The notes below the pieces were generated by a model. That model saw nothing but the letters and a program-made list of their open reading frames with translations, was not told where the DNA came from and ran no database searches. Below, one piece after another: positions 11,501 to 26,500 of a DNA stretch of 64,000 nt (its first letter is position 1; every line of letters begins with the position of its first letter). Made by a program: the position numbers and the translations under genes. This stretch comes from Siphonodentalium dalli (lineage: Eukaryota > Mollusca > Scaphopoda > Gadilida > Siphonodentaliidae). The stretch spans positions 180,764,011 through 180,828,010 of the forward strand of contig CP136064.1 of NCBI GenBank assembly GCA_032622095.1. The letters are read 5' to 3'.

Positions 11501-14500
11501 ATCCATAGTGAGTGCCTTGTGTCACTTTAACAATCATCCCCCGTGATTATTTTTCATAATAATAAATAGTGTTTATAAAGTGTCTGGAAAATCAACACTT
11601 TGTGTGTTTATTGTAAAACGCTATGACATGTTTTAATATAAACACTAGTGTTTATTCATGTCCCTTTAATATTCAAATACTGAGTGCATTTTGTCCCTTT
11701 AATATTCAGGGCGGAAGCTGTCCATCGTTCATCTAGGTCATCACGTGATATACATGTAGATAATACATCGTTCACAAGGAGAGACTTCGTTCAGCGAGCG
11801 CAGTGTGTCACTTTAACATTCAAGAATGAAGCTATCCCCATCAAGGTCCTCACGTAATATACATGTAGTCATATCATCAAAACAGGGATATTATGTCCGT
11901 ACACACAACTATTTCAGCGATGGATGAACAGAGATTTGATATCTAGATTTTTGTTATCGATCTCTCAAACGAGGGGCCAGCACCCGTACGTGGTTCAAAC
12001 TGTTGTTGGCAAGACACCACACGACATGCCAAATGTGTGATGGGCGCAAGTATAGGCAGCTCCAGTGGGTGCATTCTAGTTCTTATATATAATTCAATGC
12101 AGTGACCCTCGATGGCGAAATCGTTTTCGTTAGTTTATCGCCGAAATATGCGTCCCGAATCGAGTAGTAAATATTTATAATTGAGCGTAGCTCAGACGAT
12201 GTTTTCCACGGTCGATTTCTTTCATATTTTCGGCGATGTTAGTAGAATGTTATATTCCTCCTATTTGCATAGCGCCTGAATACTAACTTATCAGCTTCAC
12301 GCACCCGAACAAGTACATAATGTGTCTTTAATCATTAACCACGCACTAACAGAAGCCAGCTTAATCTGCGTGATCCAAAACTACCGATTAGTATACGAAA
12401 AGCGATCATATTTTTCAAAGCCACAACCCTTGGCTTTTAGTCACTTCCCTCGACGAAATGGCCAAGACACTCCCGTGCATTTGGTCAGACGGATCCGAGT
12501 CTGGTCACCGGACTGACTCAAACGACTTTTACTGAGACGATGTCACTCACCGAGAAATTCTTGTACAATGAGATTACCCTGTTTATTTCTTGCGAGCTCA
12601 CAATGTCATGATACACAACTATCCTCGGCTTTAGGTTGTACTCTTCCTCTTTGAATGTGATGTACGGGACAGTGGTTCTCTTCGAGTTGCATTTAAGAAC
12701 AGAAAGCTCTGTCGGAGACTGAAACGGAACGACAAAGACGATAAACGCTCTTTATTTTTACCATATTAGGAATAGCCTAACAAGGAACGCTCTTCGTTCT
12801 TCCAGGCTGAAGAATAATTAGGAACCAAATTTTCTAAATTGAATGATTTAAACAAGCCTTACCGTTGGATAGATAACATCAGGATTATAGTATTTCACAG
12901 AGTGATCGACCCATTTGATCCCCGCTTAGCCGTTGTTGTAACAAACATAGCATAATTTCATCAATCAGACTGCCACGTTCGACGCTTTATCGATTTCTTT
13001 ACTAAATAGAGGATCTCACATGAGTTTCTATTTTATACGAAATTTATCAACCGAGTTCACTAAATTCGATTTGAGCCGAGGTTTACCGAGGCTCAAATAG
13101 AATTTAGTGGACGAGGTTATTAAATTACGTATAAAATAGAACGAGTTTGAGATACCTTTTATCACATGATCAAATAAACCCGAAGCAACGCGCAATATTC
13201 ATCGAAAACAACAATCATAAACAACAGCGATCGCAAGTTATTTGAAGAACGCCGTGACGTCATCGCACGCGCTGATATTAAACGTGTCTATTACCGATAA
13301 TTATGAAACTGCTTTTATGGCCAAATTATGTGATAAAATGATATATAGGATAGATAATTTTTTATTTACTTATTTACAATATACCGGTACATATGAATAG
13401 TATAGTACGAAACAACTAAAGGTACTCAATCCGATCAGACGCTCCTAAATTACTAGTTCTTTGGCTTCGGGGGTAAACAATATTTGATTCAAGTCAAGAA
13501 ACCCACCCATCAAAGCTCAGAGTGATCAGATATCGATTTTTGAAGTTTGTTATTTCTCGAGATGTGTAATAATATCTAGCCCAGAAACACGTGGTCAGAC
13601 GGAGGGTCTCGGACAAAATTGCGGATGAAGATGGATAACACTAAAATCAAGTGGTAAATTTACGGTCAAATTTCTCGATACTTTAGTGATATTAGGGTCA
13701 TATTTTGCTGAACAAAATGTTGATAAATAACAAGTTTTGGGAAATTTGATACCATGCATAGTTGACAGTGGTTAGCATTATTTTGTTGCAATAAATCGAT
13801 TCTGATAACTAAAGCGTATTTTGAAGAAATGTTGTTGTTGTTTCTTGGTGGTATGGGGACCGTCTGGTCGTATTGAGTACCTTGAAATCGTCATGTATGT
13901 TGTCAGTAATTAGGGGCGGTATAGTTATAAATAAAGAGTTAATATATGAAGCTGGAAATATGTACAGCCGTATCCACCCAAACCGAGAGGCTATTATTTA
14001 AAATCGTGAAAATAAAATGATTTTATTGACCACCTAATACAATGGATTCTCTCACTCAGTTATTTAAAACAGTATAAATCTGAATGGTATAAATCTGAAT
14101 GGTTTATTATCTGTTTCGAGCGATTATCAGAAAATAAAAAGCAGACGAAGTGTAGAATGATTTATATTATATGGTGGGAAATGTTCAAAATATAAGTTCA
14201 ACAATCGATCATGAACTAGTCATCAAATCATATTTAGTAAAGAAAGGGTTACTATGGCTGAAGGGGTCACTCTCACCAAAAAAGTGCTGAAGGGTACACA
14301 GGGTTTGAAAATGTGCTGAAGGGTACACTGGGTTTGTAATCGGCACAAACACCGTTACTTAAAATGTGTTTCTGAAAGTCTGGCGCCCTTTAGCAGTTTG
14401 TTTTCAGTTCATTTTAATGTTCATTGGAACATAAAACAATTATTCTCTAACAGAAATCATGGCAGATACGAAAACTAAATGTCATTTAGAACACATTTCA

Positions 14501-17500
14501 AAACCTGTGTACCCTTCAGCACATTTTAAAAACCTGTGTACCCTTCAGAACTTTTTTTGGTGAGAGTGACACCTTCAGCGTTACTATGACTAGTTTTACT
14601 CGACATATCCTTTCGTTACATTTAAGTTCGGTTTCAAGTTCAATGTGATGACACATTTGACTTTGATGCAGATAGATCTTTAGTTATCTCACAACGACTA
14701 CTACAGGGGTCATAACTATATAATGATGCATGTATACATAGTCCAACTATGTCATTTCCAATGAGTGGAGTTGGCTATTTTGAGTATCTACAACAGGTTG
14801 AACTGGGAATATGTATTAAAAACTTCACAAGCAAATAGCTTAATTCTCCATTAATAGTTATCAACGTTAAGCATGACAGGATTACGTCACTTTAACCAAT
14901 TGAGTATATTCAGAATGGATTCCTACATGCAATGTAGCCGTTTGTTAAACTTACTATCTGAACAATTCTTAATGGAACTATTCGTCAATGAGTTTTTAGT
15001 AAAGAAAGTGATAATTTGAGGTTGAAAGGTATGCACAGCGGTAACCCAATCCGGGAAGCTATTATTTAGAAACGTGGGGGAAAAAATGATTGACCACCTA
15101 ATACACACCTTCAAATCTCGCCGACAAATTTCTTCGAAACGCTTCCTGATTATAATTTCAGATTTATTATCTCCGAGGCCCTCGTGTTGTTTCCGTTTCG
15201 ATTTTCTGAAGAAAGCGAGATCGCGTATCGCCCCTTGGTGATCAGGATCTACAAAGAATTCACCATGGAAATATATATCAAGTTGCGACTTGATTATAGT
15301 TCAAATATAACCTCGATATGCAAATTATTTACAGCAATGCCGAACTTAGAATAAAATATCTGAAACCCTGCTATACTACCAGAGACCCAAATCTAGCCGC
15401 TCTATTTAACTCCCGAAACCATATGTCAGTTAAAAACTTGTCAGTATTTATTAAGAAGGTCCTTGAAATATTTAGGTCCCCCTGAGGCGTACTACCGACA
15501 GCCTGTCGAACTGAAACAGTGTAACTAACGAATATCGACCACATATATATATATACATATGTTATAGCATGTTTCGCCTTAATTGACGACTTTGCAATAA
15601 ACAATCAAACCACCCCATTCCTATCTGTATGTCATGCATATACATGTATACCTGTAATGACCATATATTGTATTTACGTATATACATCTGTGATGTCTAT
15701 TATTGACAAACAGAATAAACTGAAATGAATTGATAACATCATGGTTAAAGACATATTATGGACTTGTTCGAGTTCGTGAAACTGATAAGTTAGTATTCAG
15801 ACGTTATGCCAACCTGGAGAATGTAGCATTCTACTAACATCGCCGAAATTTTCAAAGAAATCGACCATACCACTAAATAGAAAACATTGTCAAAACTAGG
15901 CTCAATTGTAAATATTTACATCTGGATTCGGGATGCAATAATCGGCGACAAACAAACGCAAATGATTTCACCATCCAGAGTCAGTGAATTTAATTAATAT
16001 ATCAGAATGACGGTGTGTGGTGGCAATTTGGATTAATATTCGTAACAAGAACAACTTTGAGCAAGATTTTTTTCCATTTCTATTGGATCACCCTACCGGA
16101 GTGTTTCACATCACTTTAAACGAGACGAGTTGTACACTATACTAACAAGAGAAAACTCATGCAGCATTAATATGCATAACGGAAATCTTTCCAAAACAAA
16201 AAAAACAAAAGAAAAAGTTTACTCTTGCGAGCTGATTATTGAAGGTTATGACATGTTCACCAACAAGTTACCAAGGCCCGGCATTGCCATATACACACAT
16301 ACAATGTCACCATTCTATAAAAGCGGTTCCCTGTGCATATATGATCAACTCAATAGTACGGAATTCTTTGAATCAGTGTGGTGTACGTGGAGAACAGGAA
16401 ATAACAAAGTTACTCTATTGGATATGTCTACAGAAGTCCATCATCAGAAAAGGAAAACAACAAAAGACTCAATATTATTATCAAGGTAACAGAAAAGGTG
16501 AATACACGACCATCTCATACAATTGGGAGATATCAATTATCCAACCATTGAGTGGGACACCTTCAAAGAGCAGACTAGAAATGACGAAGACCTATTTGTT
16601 AAATTGCAGAGAGACAAGTTTCTTATCCAACATATTGATCAACCAACTAGGTTCATTGAAAACAAAACAAAAACCCTCATGATATCTGATACAGAGGAAC
16701 TTATATACGAGGTATCACATAATTATAGTGCACCAATGGGGAAATCGTTCACTGTGTAATCATATCAACCATAAAAGCAAATGTCACTCCATGTTCCTCA
16801 TTTAACTCCAACAACCCGCCAAAACACAAAAATGCTATAAGACAATAGCAGATACAGATTGGAACTTCAAAACATTAGCACCCAAAACGGATGGAAAATA
16901 TTCTACGGAAAGAATGGAGGAACCTATCGATGAAAATGTTCCAACTAAACGAAAAATCGTGTTAACTTGGGGAACTAAAGATAAATATATGGACCAACAG
17001 AAAGGGGGAAAAAAGCTTTCAGAAGATATCGAAACAGCGAACGTAAGTGTGACAACGATTCGTATAATCTTCGAATACTTCGAAAATTCGAGTGACATCA
17101 GAAACAAGGGCAGTGAAAACAGAATTTGAGAGAAAGCTTGTAAAGCAAAACACATAAAGCAAAATCCATTATATGCTGGTTCGTGATAATTAAAATCCGA
17201 CCTATTACATGTATATACATGTGTGGGCAGCGGTAAGTCCTGCGTAGGGGACTGATCGAACTTAGTTCAGTCATGAACGTAGTGCGTATCCTTCTACGAA
17301 GCAGCAATCTGCGAAAGCGGTCATGTTGACCTAGATCGAACTATGCATGGAGCTTGCTAACAGGTATGCCATGCAAGTACTTTAGCAATGATCTGGTGCT
17401 TTTCAATATTTCGCTTAAAAGTGAAATAAACGCTCTTTATTCTGTCATATTAGGAATAGACAAACAAGGTACGCTCTTTTTTCATATCGAAGAAAGTTCG

Positions 17501-20500
17501 GAATTTCGATCAGTTGCCAGTTGGGATAGTCTTTCTGCGCATGACATAGTTTTTTTTTATCGACATATGTTGGTCTTTGGAACTGGACCTCGATGTAACA
17601 AAACGCGAGAATAATTTGGACCTTCAAACCGCCCAATGGCTTTAAATATACGGGCGGTGTTGGCGGTGGGTATGTTGTTTGTTAAAATATTCACCTCCGT
17701 CAAAAACCGCATTAAACAGAAGGAATAGTAAGATATAGACAGACTTTGTTCTTATGCCAATCAGAAATATGGCATATAAACAGTATGTTATTGTCAATTT
17801 GTCCCCTTTGTTATGTAAACAAAAACAAAAAACGTTACGTTTCCTGGCTTTTGTTTAGATCCGGATATGGTAAACATAAAGAGCGTTATTTGTCACTGTT
17901 TTCCTGATATGGAAATAATAAAGAGCGTTTATATAATTTTTGTGTGATTAACCAATAGAATTTCACTGTGTTATGTAACCAGAAGCACAACTTCTGTAAC
18001 ACAAGCAGGCCCTTGTTTACATACACCATCTTACGTCTTGGCGACAATGTACTATTTACGCGCTGATAATGATTGTCATATGAACAAAACTATATATATT
18101 TTAATATTCCTTCTGTTGATGGCGATTTGAACAAATATGAATATTTCTGCAACGAACGCCGCCCGTGCCGTTAAGGCTAGCTAATTCTAATGTAAATCAT
18201 CATTGTCGTCATTACGTTGTTAAGACATTACACATGAATAAGTTCCAATAAACTATTGTTTTGTTGGTTTCAAATGATATTTTTTGCATAATTATAAATG
18301 TCTTATCTTCGGTGAAATTATTCCATAATAATAGTGTTCTTCTATCATGCCTATGCTCTCATTCTCATTGCCTTGTTTTAAAATATACAAGTTAAGTTCT
18401 TCTTCAACACTTCATATTGTGAATGTCCCCTCGGGCATATGTGACCCGCCATATCAAATCCAGTCGGAAGTCGGGATTTTTTTTACCCTGTGCCAATGCA
18501 TTCTCTTATATATGCGAGTCGACCATAGGTCGCCTCGCATATATAAGAGAGAGCATTGGCTTAACAATTTTTTAATCATGTTTTTTAAATAAATGTTTCT
18601 TACAATTTTTAGGACATAAAATAAAAAAAACCATCCATTACCCTGCAGGGAGCCCCACACACATATAGAAGTAGGCCTATATAGAAGAGTGTCGTCTGCT
18701 CATGTTTGTCTGGGGCTCTGTATGGGTGAAATTATAAAATTGTTAAAGAATACAAGAAAAAATTATTAAAATTGTAAAATATTGTTAGGCCAATGCATTC
18801 TCTTATATATGCGAGGCGACCTATGGTCGACTCGCATATATAAGAGAATGCATTGGCACAGGGTAAAAAAAATCCCGACTTACGACTGGATTTGATATGG
18901 CGGACCCGTCACATATTACGGTTCGGCGGTATGTGGATGTATTTGCCTTGATGGCATCCTCTGTTCTCCGCGTCGGTTATATATTATAACAATTTACATA
19001 TCTACGCAACTATGAATGCTTACGGAAATTGAACTACGATTAAACATATACAGTGCTAGCATACTTTCTCCCGATTTTTGTTTTTGGGTGGGGGACTATT
19101 AAAATATCGGTTGTCCGTCGGGACGTCCGTGCCCAAAGCTTCCGGATGAGAATTTTTTATTTTGGGTTATCGGATCGAAACCAAATTTGGTATGTGAGTT
19201 TATCAGCTCAAACGTTCGAATATGGGTTCGGTCCGCCAATTTCTGCCGGAATTATGGCTTATTTTCGACTTATTATATGTCTGTCAGTGCGAAACGTTTC
19301 CGGATTATAACTTTATTTTTGGTCTATCGGATCGAAACCAATTTTGGTATGTGAGTTTATCAACTCAAACCACAGGTCAAGTTCGAATATGGGTTCGGTC
19401 CGCCCATTTTTGCCGGAGGTATGGCCCCTTTTCGACTTAATTGGAATCTGCCCGTCCGTCGTTCGGAAAGTTTCCGGATGATAAGTTTATTGTGGGTTAT
19501 CGGATCGAGACCAAATTTGGTATGTACATTTATGAGCTCAAAATAAGGTCCAGTTCCAATATTGGTCCGGTCCGCCCATTTTGCCGGAGTTATGGCCCCT
19601 TTTCGACTTAGAATATTGTCGTTTTTAGGTTTCCGGATTATAACTTTATATATATGTACCTTGTCTCAAATATTCTTCGATCACTTCGACAGCTTTCAGC
19701 GGTTGGTCCATCTAAGAAGAATTTTAAATTGCAAATTTATTATATAGATTAATGTATGTGACATTTGGCGACATATAATATCATACAAAACACGAATAAA
19801 ATGTGTCGTTGATTTGTGCTTCTGCTGATTTTCATCGAAATCAACAAATAATCAACAAATAAATAAGTAAAGTGAAAGAAAACTGTGTACGGATTTGGTT
19901 GCCAAAACAGTTCTTCCCCGGTGCCATCTGATTGATGTCCAGTAAAGCTGAATGGGGTCATTGCCATGCACCGCTGGTACCCAGCTAGACAATTTCGGTT
20001 TTATGATATAGAATTGTTCACAATTCTTGAGGTTATACGTAAACAAATACAAGATAATATTAGCCAGAAATATCGATTTTAAAGATGACCACCCATGCGC
20101 CTTGTCATCGGATGCAATGTTTACATAACAACCGTGGGCTCAAAACGCCGCGAAGGTCAAGTTGTGTACCCGAAACTACTTGTCCTTAAGTTGGGTAATT
20201 GTATGCATTCTCTAAATATCTCCATGAATAAAGAAGGAGGAAATAAAGAATATATATAGTGTTTTATAATAAACTAACCTCGAAGTGCACAGAAGCTATA
20301 GAACGATACACACTGGACAGTTTGACTTCACCTTTTCCCTTGCTATTTCCAAGAGAGGAAGCTAGATTGCTGAGCCATTCCAGGGCCTTCTCAAGCATTC
20401 CGTTTTCTCGCGCGACCGAAACTAAGTCCATCATGCCTCGTGGACTGATGGAGCGCCATAGTACACCATCGTCCAACTTCCGTCCGGGGCGTCTGCTGTT

Positions 20501-23500
20501 TGATTCTAGCGTAACTCCTGTGTCCATTTTGCCCACTGAGAGGCTAGTCACCGGCGTCTGATATATTCCTTGGATGTGCAGCAATGCTGAAGATGCAGTC
20601 GTGACGTCATCGTCACCGGGCCACCAATTTGTTGAAGAAGTGGCTTTGTTGATGATTCGATCTACGACTGAAATGGACATTTCTCGATGCAAATCTACTA
20701 CCACGTGGATAGTTATGGAATATATGCACCATTGGTAAATTTGTCATATTTAACTTCTAAAATATAGCATTTTTGCACATTTTCAGTGAAAAAATAACGG
20801 CACATATTCTTAACAGCGTCGGTTTTCCACAATAACATTATACATGTATAGCTAATTCAGAAAGAACCAACGATATCATAGCATTATATAGCTATACCAG
20901 TCGACCAGAGGGTCGTATTTTATTGCATATAACACCCTTGTGCAGTATTGCAGTATAATCATACTACTGACCACTATCTCCAACCCCACATGCCATAGGT
21001 ACATGTATAGTTGTCAGAGTGGCTTAAAGGTCAGACGCATGTTTTATAAAAAATTCCTGATACTTCAAAATGAGTTTTCTAAAAAATCAGTATGGAATTT
21101 CTTTTTAAATTAGGTACAAGCGATTGTTGTGTCACAATATTTAAGCACCATCAAAAGTTGAAAGTTATAACCCCATTTACTTTACTTTTATGGCATAAAA
21201 ACATTTAAAAATTAAAGTTTTCATGTACCACGAACTTCTGTAAAATAGGACTTGTGCTTACTGCAGTTATATAGATAACATGAGAGCGAACTTAATTTTA
21301 CTTGATTCAAGAATTTTCAAAATTATTTCATTAAGAAAGACAGCCACCCATAAATAATTTTCTATATTTAGAATGTTCGTGCGTTACTATGTTTCAGCGC
21401 AACATTTCAGACTACAAGTTATCAGGAATTCCTCGCAATATGTTTTCTGATTTGACTAGAGACATTTCGCAGCACAACTACGTTCTGGACGGTGTCAAAT
21501 AGGAGGATAAGTTATTTAAATAGAACATATTTTTTGAAAACGAAGACACCAAAGTGTGTTTGCTGAACGTCTTTCTGAAGTAGAACGCCTCTTTCTAAAA
21601 ACTCAACGACACACTCGATAAGCCTTCTTGTTTTAACAAAAATTTACTTGAAGCAAGAGACACATAACTTCAGTTATAGTCTGAATAAGGCAGTTCTATG
21701 TGGCTGTCGTGAACGCCATCTTTAATCTTGAGCTTTCTCCAAATCGGATTTCAGCGGATTTGGGATATTTTTTCCTCCGTTCCTGTCGCTCAAAATGACA
21801 CCAAAATCGCCCTGTTGCCAATTTCGTCTACGCGCTTCGCTCCATTGACCAGACTACCCCTTTACGGCCCCACCAAAATAGCCGGTAATTTAGGAGACAA
21901 TCTTGCTGAGATGATCGAAGTTCCGAACGACTCTTTCCGCGTGGAAAGACGTAAAAATTAGCTTGTTACCAAGTTCACCTCATAATCTAGTCCCAACGAA
22001 CAGACTATCGGCCAATTGATGGTAATTGCACGAGGCTTGATAAGTCCTGGCTATGTGATACAATAAACTATTTGACTGAGTGTCTGTATTAGATATGTAT
22101 CGAAGACCCCTGGTAGGTAATGCTTCTGTCGATTAATATTCATTATGTTTCGAATATTTTAGCTAACGAACAATATAGTCGTTACTGTTAACAGAGACCA
22201 GAATGTTTATTGTGTAATTTTGTCACAAACAAACGTTAATTAGGCTCATTATTGCTTATAACTATGTAATAATACAAGCAATCAATCTGTGACATTTGAC
22301 GTTCGGAGTATAGCTATGGGAACACCCTATTGATCTATATCGCTATATGGTATCGCCTGAATGTTATGTTCTAAAAAATAGAACAATAGACGGTCCGTTC
22401 CCACTTAATAATCTCATTTTATAATAAAATATTCGAATAAAATCAATATTAATTGATTGAAGCGTTTCCGGACATGGGTCTTCAATTCATATTTGTTATT
22501 TTATACCCACGAAACTATATCAAAATTGTTATATGAAAGAGATAATCCATCTTTAAAGACACGGTTGGCCTTGGCGGTGGATGTCCTGTGAAAATATCTC
22601 CACCTGTCAAAAACCGCCACAAACAGAAAGAACATCAAAATGTAGATAGTCTTTGTCCATATATAAATAAGAAATATCGCACAAACAGTATGTTATGGTC
22701 ATATGTTTGACCATTGTTATGTAAACAAAAGCATAAAAAGTTACTTTTCTGGTGTTTGTTTATATTATGATGGTAAACATAAAGAGCGTTCTTTGTTGGT
22801 GAATACCTGATATGGAACTAATAAAGAGCGTTCATGCAATTTGTGTGTGATTAGCCAGTAGCATTGTGCTGTCTTCTGTAACACAATCAGGCTCTTGCTT
22901 AGGTAAAATATAGTAGGTCTTTATGATAACATGCTTTTTACGCGATGGTCATGGTATATATGAACGGAACTGTATGCGTTTTAATGTTTTTCTGTTTACG
23001 TTGTTTGGAACAAATATGAATATTTTCGACAATTAAGGCCGCACGTGCCTTTAATCAGTCCGGAACACATGGCAAATCATATGAAAATCCACTTCATGAC
23101 CCAATTGTAGCCGAATGAAGTTTTTTGTAGACACCTAAGAAATTGAATCCCTATCCATTGTGGCGGTTAGACCACAGTTATAGAACGTGCGTACAATTTT
23201 ATGACGTAGTGCCATAAATGTAGTCGTAACTCTTTATCCCTGAATGCGAAACATCGCTTAAAGCAGTATTCATAGATCGCTTACCTCTTGATAACTCACA
23301 CGGTACACACTCCTTGCAGGTGACGTTTTTCGCCAGCTGACGCCAGGATTTTGCCGCAAACTTGATCGATTGATATGCATTGACGGGGTGGTCGATAAAG
23401 CGTTCCTCATCTCCTTTGATTTTCGAAACCAGACTGGTTGCCTCCTCGCTAAATCTGTGTGTAGTAATTTTAATTGTCCGGACATATTAGTGTATAAAAC

Positions 23501-26500
23501 AAAATTTTTAAAATCAGCTTTAGATTTGAAATAGCATTAAACTTTCAATTCATCTGAATTACTCTTCATCGTGTTGGATATTACAGAGTACATGAATGCG
23601 GATAATTACAACATAATAATACATATATCTAATATATATTTTGAAACTTCTGTCTGTTTGTTTGTTTGTTTGTTTGTTAGCTATGGCCGGGAAAACTGCC
23701 GGGCGGATTTAGCCCAAACTTCCTATCTAAGGTTAAAAACCCACGGGCAGTGTTTACCGCCGTTTTGGAGAAGCTCAGAGCACCCATTCTCCACTCTCAG
23801 TCACAAAAATTACCGCCATTGGCACGGTGGGCTTAATCGCGTTGATAGTTAAAGAGCGTTCGTATCCGCAGTGTCGTTGATAAAGAGCGTATGGGTGTAA
23901 TGTGAGCGTGACTGTATCCAGACATGAGCGTGTTGTGTGATTCTTACGTACTTAGGGCTTCCTAGGAACGGGGCAGATTTTCATCTGGTCAGTTTTTTCG
24001 CCCGAGGTGATCTTCACCTTGAAACGGGTACCGACCCACAAATTATATATATGTGTGTGTCCTTTATTGACTCGAACCGATTGAGCTCAAACTTGCTACC
24101 CACGGGAAGTGTCAGGACGGGTTAAATTGTCGGGGGAGTGTTTTGGACGGGTCAAATCGTTACCCCGACCTGACCTTGACCTTCGAAATGGTCAATTCAA
24201 GGTCAAAGCCCGGACGAAGTCGGGTCACCTGCTAGTAGTATATATTGTGCGATTCCTGAGGTTTTTTGAGTGATTATTCTGTGCAGGATAATGCATAATA
24301 TATAGTGAAATTATTATATTGAGCAATTATTTAATTCAACACACATGGTGGTGTCCTAACGTGTGCGGTTATAGAATGCACAAGGAGATCCTAAGAATGG
24401 CATTACCCTTTTAATGAACAGTGAAAGATTTTGTGTTCTCTTCCCCGAATTGAATAGTTCATTCAGTATAGTAATATTCGGTCTTCCAGTGTGTATTCTA
24501 AGCTTCTAAGCCTATATAGGTTCCACGATTATATCCGGTTTGTGTGCTTCACAAGGAATGTCTCGACCGCAAGAAAAATCTCATGGATTCTCTCTAACAC
24601 TCAAATGAAATGTCTACTAACATGTTATTATCACTTACAAACAAAATATTAAAATAAAAACTAATACAAAGTACTGCTGAATTGGTCAGTATCCCATGGT
24701 TTCGGTGACATGTTGAACATACCCATTCAGTTCGTGATGGGTTCAATTATTTAAATGGGGCAAACAGTGGAAATTCGACGTTATCGTTTGCCATCTGCTC
24801 TTTTGTAAAGTGACAAGGCTTCCCGGAACCAAACACGTGCATAAACATTCTATCTTTCCTGATAGAATAGCCATTCGGGGTCACCCGAAACAGTGAACAT
24901 TAGCCTTTTTCGTTTGCCAGACACCACAACTACTGTTGATATTGAGAGCACATCCTTTCACTTCGTGGTATGTTCAAGTCTTCAAATATGGTAGTGATCA
25001 GCAAAACAGTGACAATTCGCCTTTCTACTTTCCTATCCACTTTTTGTAAAGTGTCCCAGGATTTCAGAAACCAACCATCAATGACATTTGTGTATTTCCT
25101 TATATAACTACTATTTGTCCACTCTGAGTTAATATGGAGATCATATCCCATTAGTTCGTGGTGTGTTAAAGACTTCAAATGGGGTAAGGGTCATTAGTAA
25201 ATAAAATTTGCCTTTCATAATTGCCATCCGCTCTTTCGTAAAGAGCCTCAGGATATCGGCAACCAAACCACCCACGTGAATTCCCTTATATATAGCACAC
25301 TACTTTGCGTTCACGTCCTCATAATATTGAGATCACATAGCTCCATTTCGGGGTGTGTTCAAGAGTTTAAATTGGTCAGGGGGGTCCCGCAAAACAGAGA
25401 CAATTTGCCTTTATCCTTTGCCATCCAATTTATTGTAAAGTGTCATAAGGTTCCGGGAACCAACCTATCCATAAAACTTGTATATTTCCTGACATTACTA
25501 CCATTTATCCACACTCTCAGTAAATAGTAAGAGCATATATACCCTATCAGTGAAGCTGATGGGGTCATTGTCACAAGGCTCCGGTCACATTCGTAGCCAG
25601 CTTTTTAAATCGATCACAAATGTGGCCAGCTTTTCTACGGCGATCACATTTGTAGCCAGCTTTTCATATTCATGCGAGCCTCAATGAACAAGATTAGGTT
25701 AGTCTCATTTTTCTGAGTTGATGAATGAAAAACAACATAAATTTTAATTTGATATTAGTTAATCTAATAACCTGTGGTTTCCGATCAATGTCGTTAGATG
25801 CTCGAATTATATTCCAATATAAGTTGATAAACGAAGTCAGTTTTTGGAGCATGGCGTCGGCATTTTAGTCACGAACGCGATGACGTCATATTTCGCGCCA
25901 TATAAAGAATGGAATTAGAAAATCTGGCTACGAATGTGATCGCCGGCGAAAAGCTGGCTACATTTGTGATCGATTTAAAAAGCTGGCTACGAATGTGACC
26001 GAAGCCTTGTGACAATGACCCCATCGGCATCAGTTCGTGTTTCAAGACTAAGGTAGGTTGACCTCAAAACATAGAGAATGTTTTGCTAACACTTGCCACC
26101 TTGGTCAGACTATTTTTTCTCTCCAAATTCTGGTCGATTTAAAGGGACACTAATCACTTTGGCAGCAAAAATGATATTGTTCGATATGTGTGAGTCTATA
26201 TTATGTGTCGTTTATATATCCAATATGGAACATTTAGAAAACTGTAACTTTTCGACCAAATAATCTCGCAAACCGTTCAAAATGTCAGATAACTACTGCA
26301 CCACATGAAATTACATGCTGTTCCATGTATTGTTCATAACAAATATTTAAAAGTCGAAGTCAGTGTATGTAAATTTAGTTGTTATCAATATTTTAACTTG
26401 CGGTCTGGAAGCCTAAACACATCTTTAATAACTCAAACTTTCATTACACGAGTCATGTTGAGTCCCATTAAGATCAATCAGGAAATTTTGTAAGGTAGTT

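Noticed and set aside
16239-16682. 147-residue frame
   Set aside because: It is a shadow frame of the LINE endonuclease fragment; the neighbouring frame carries the recognisable motifs.
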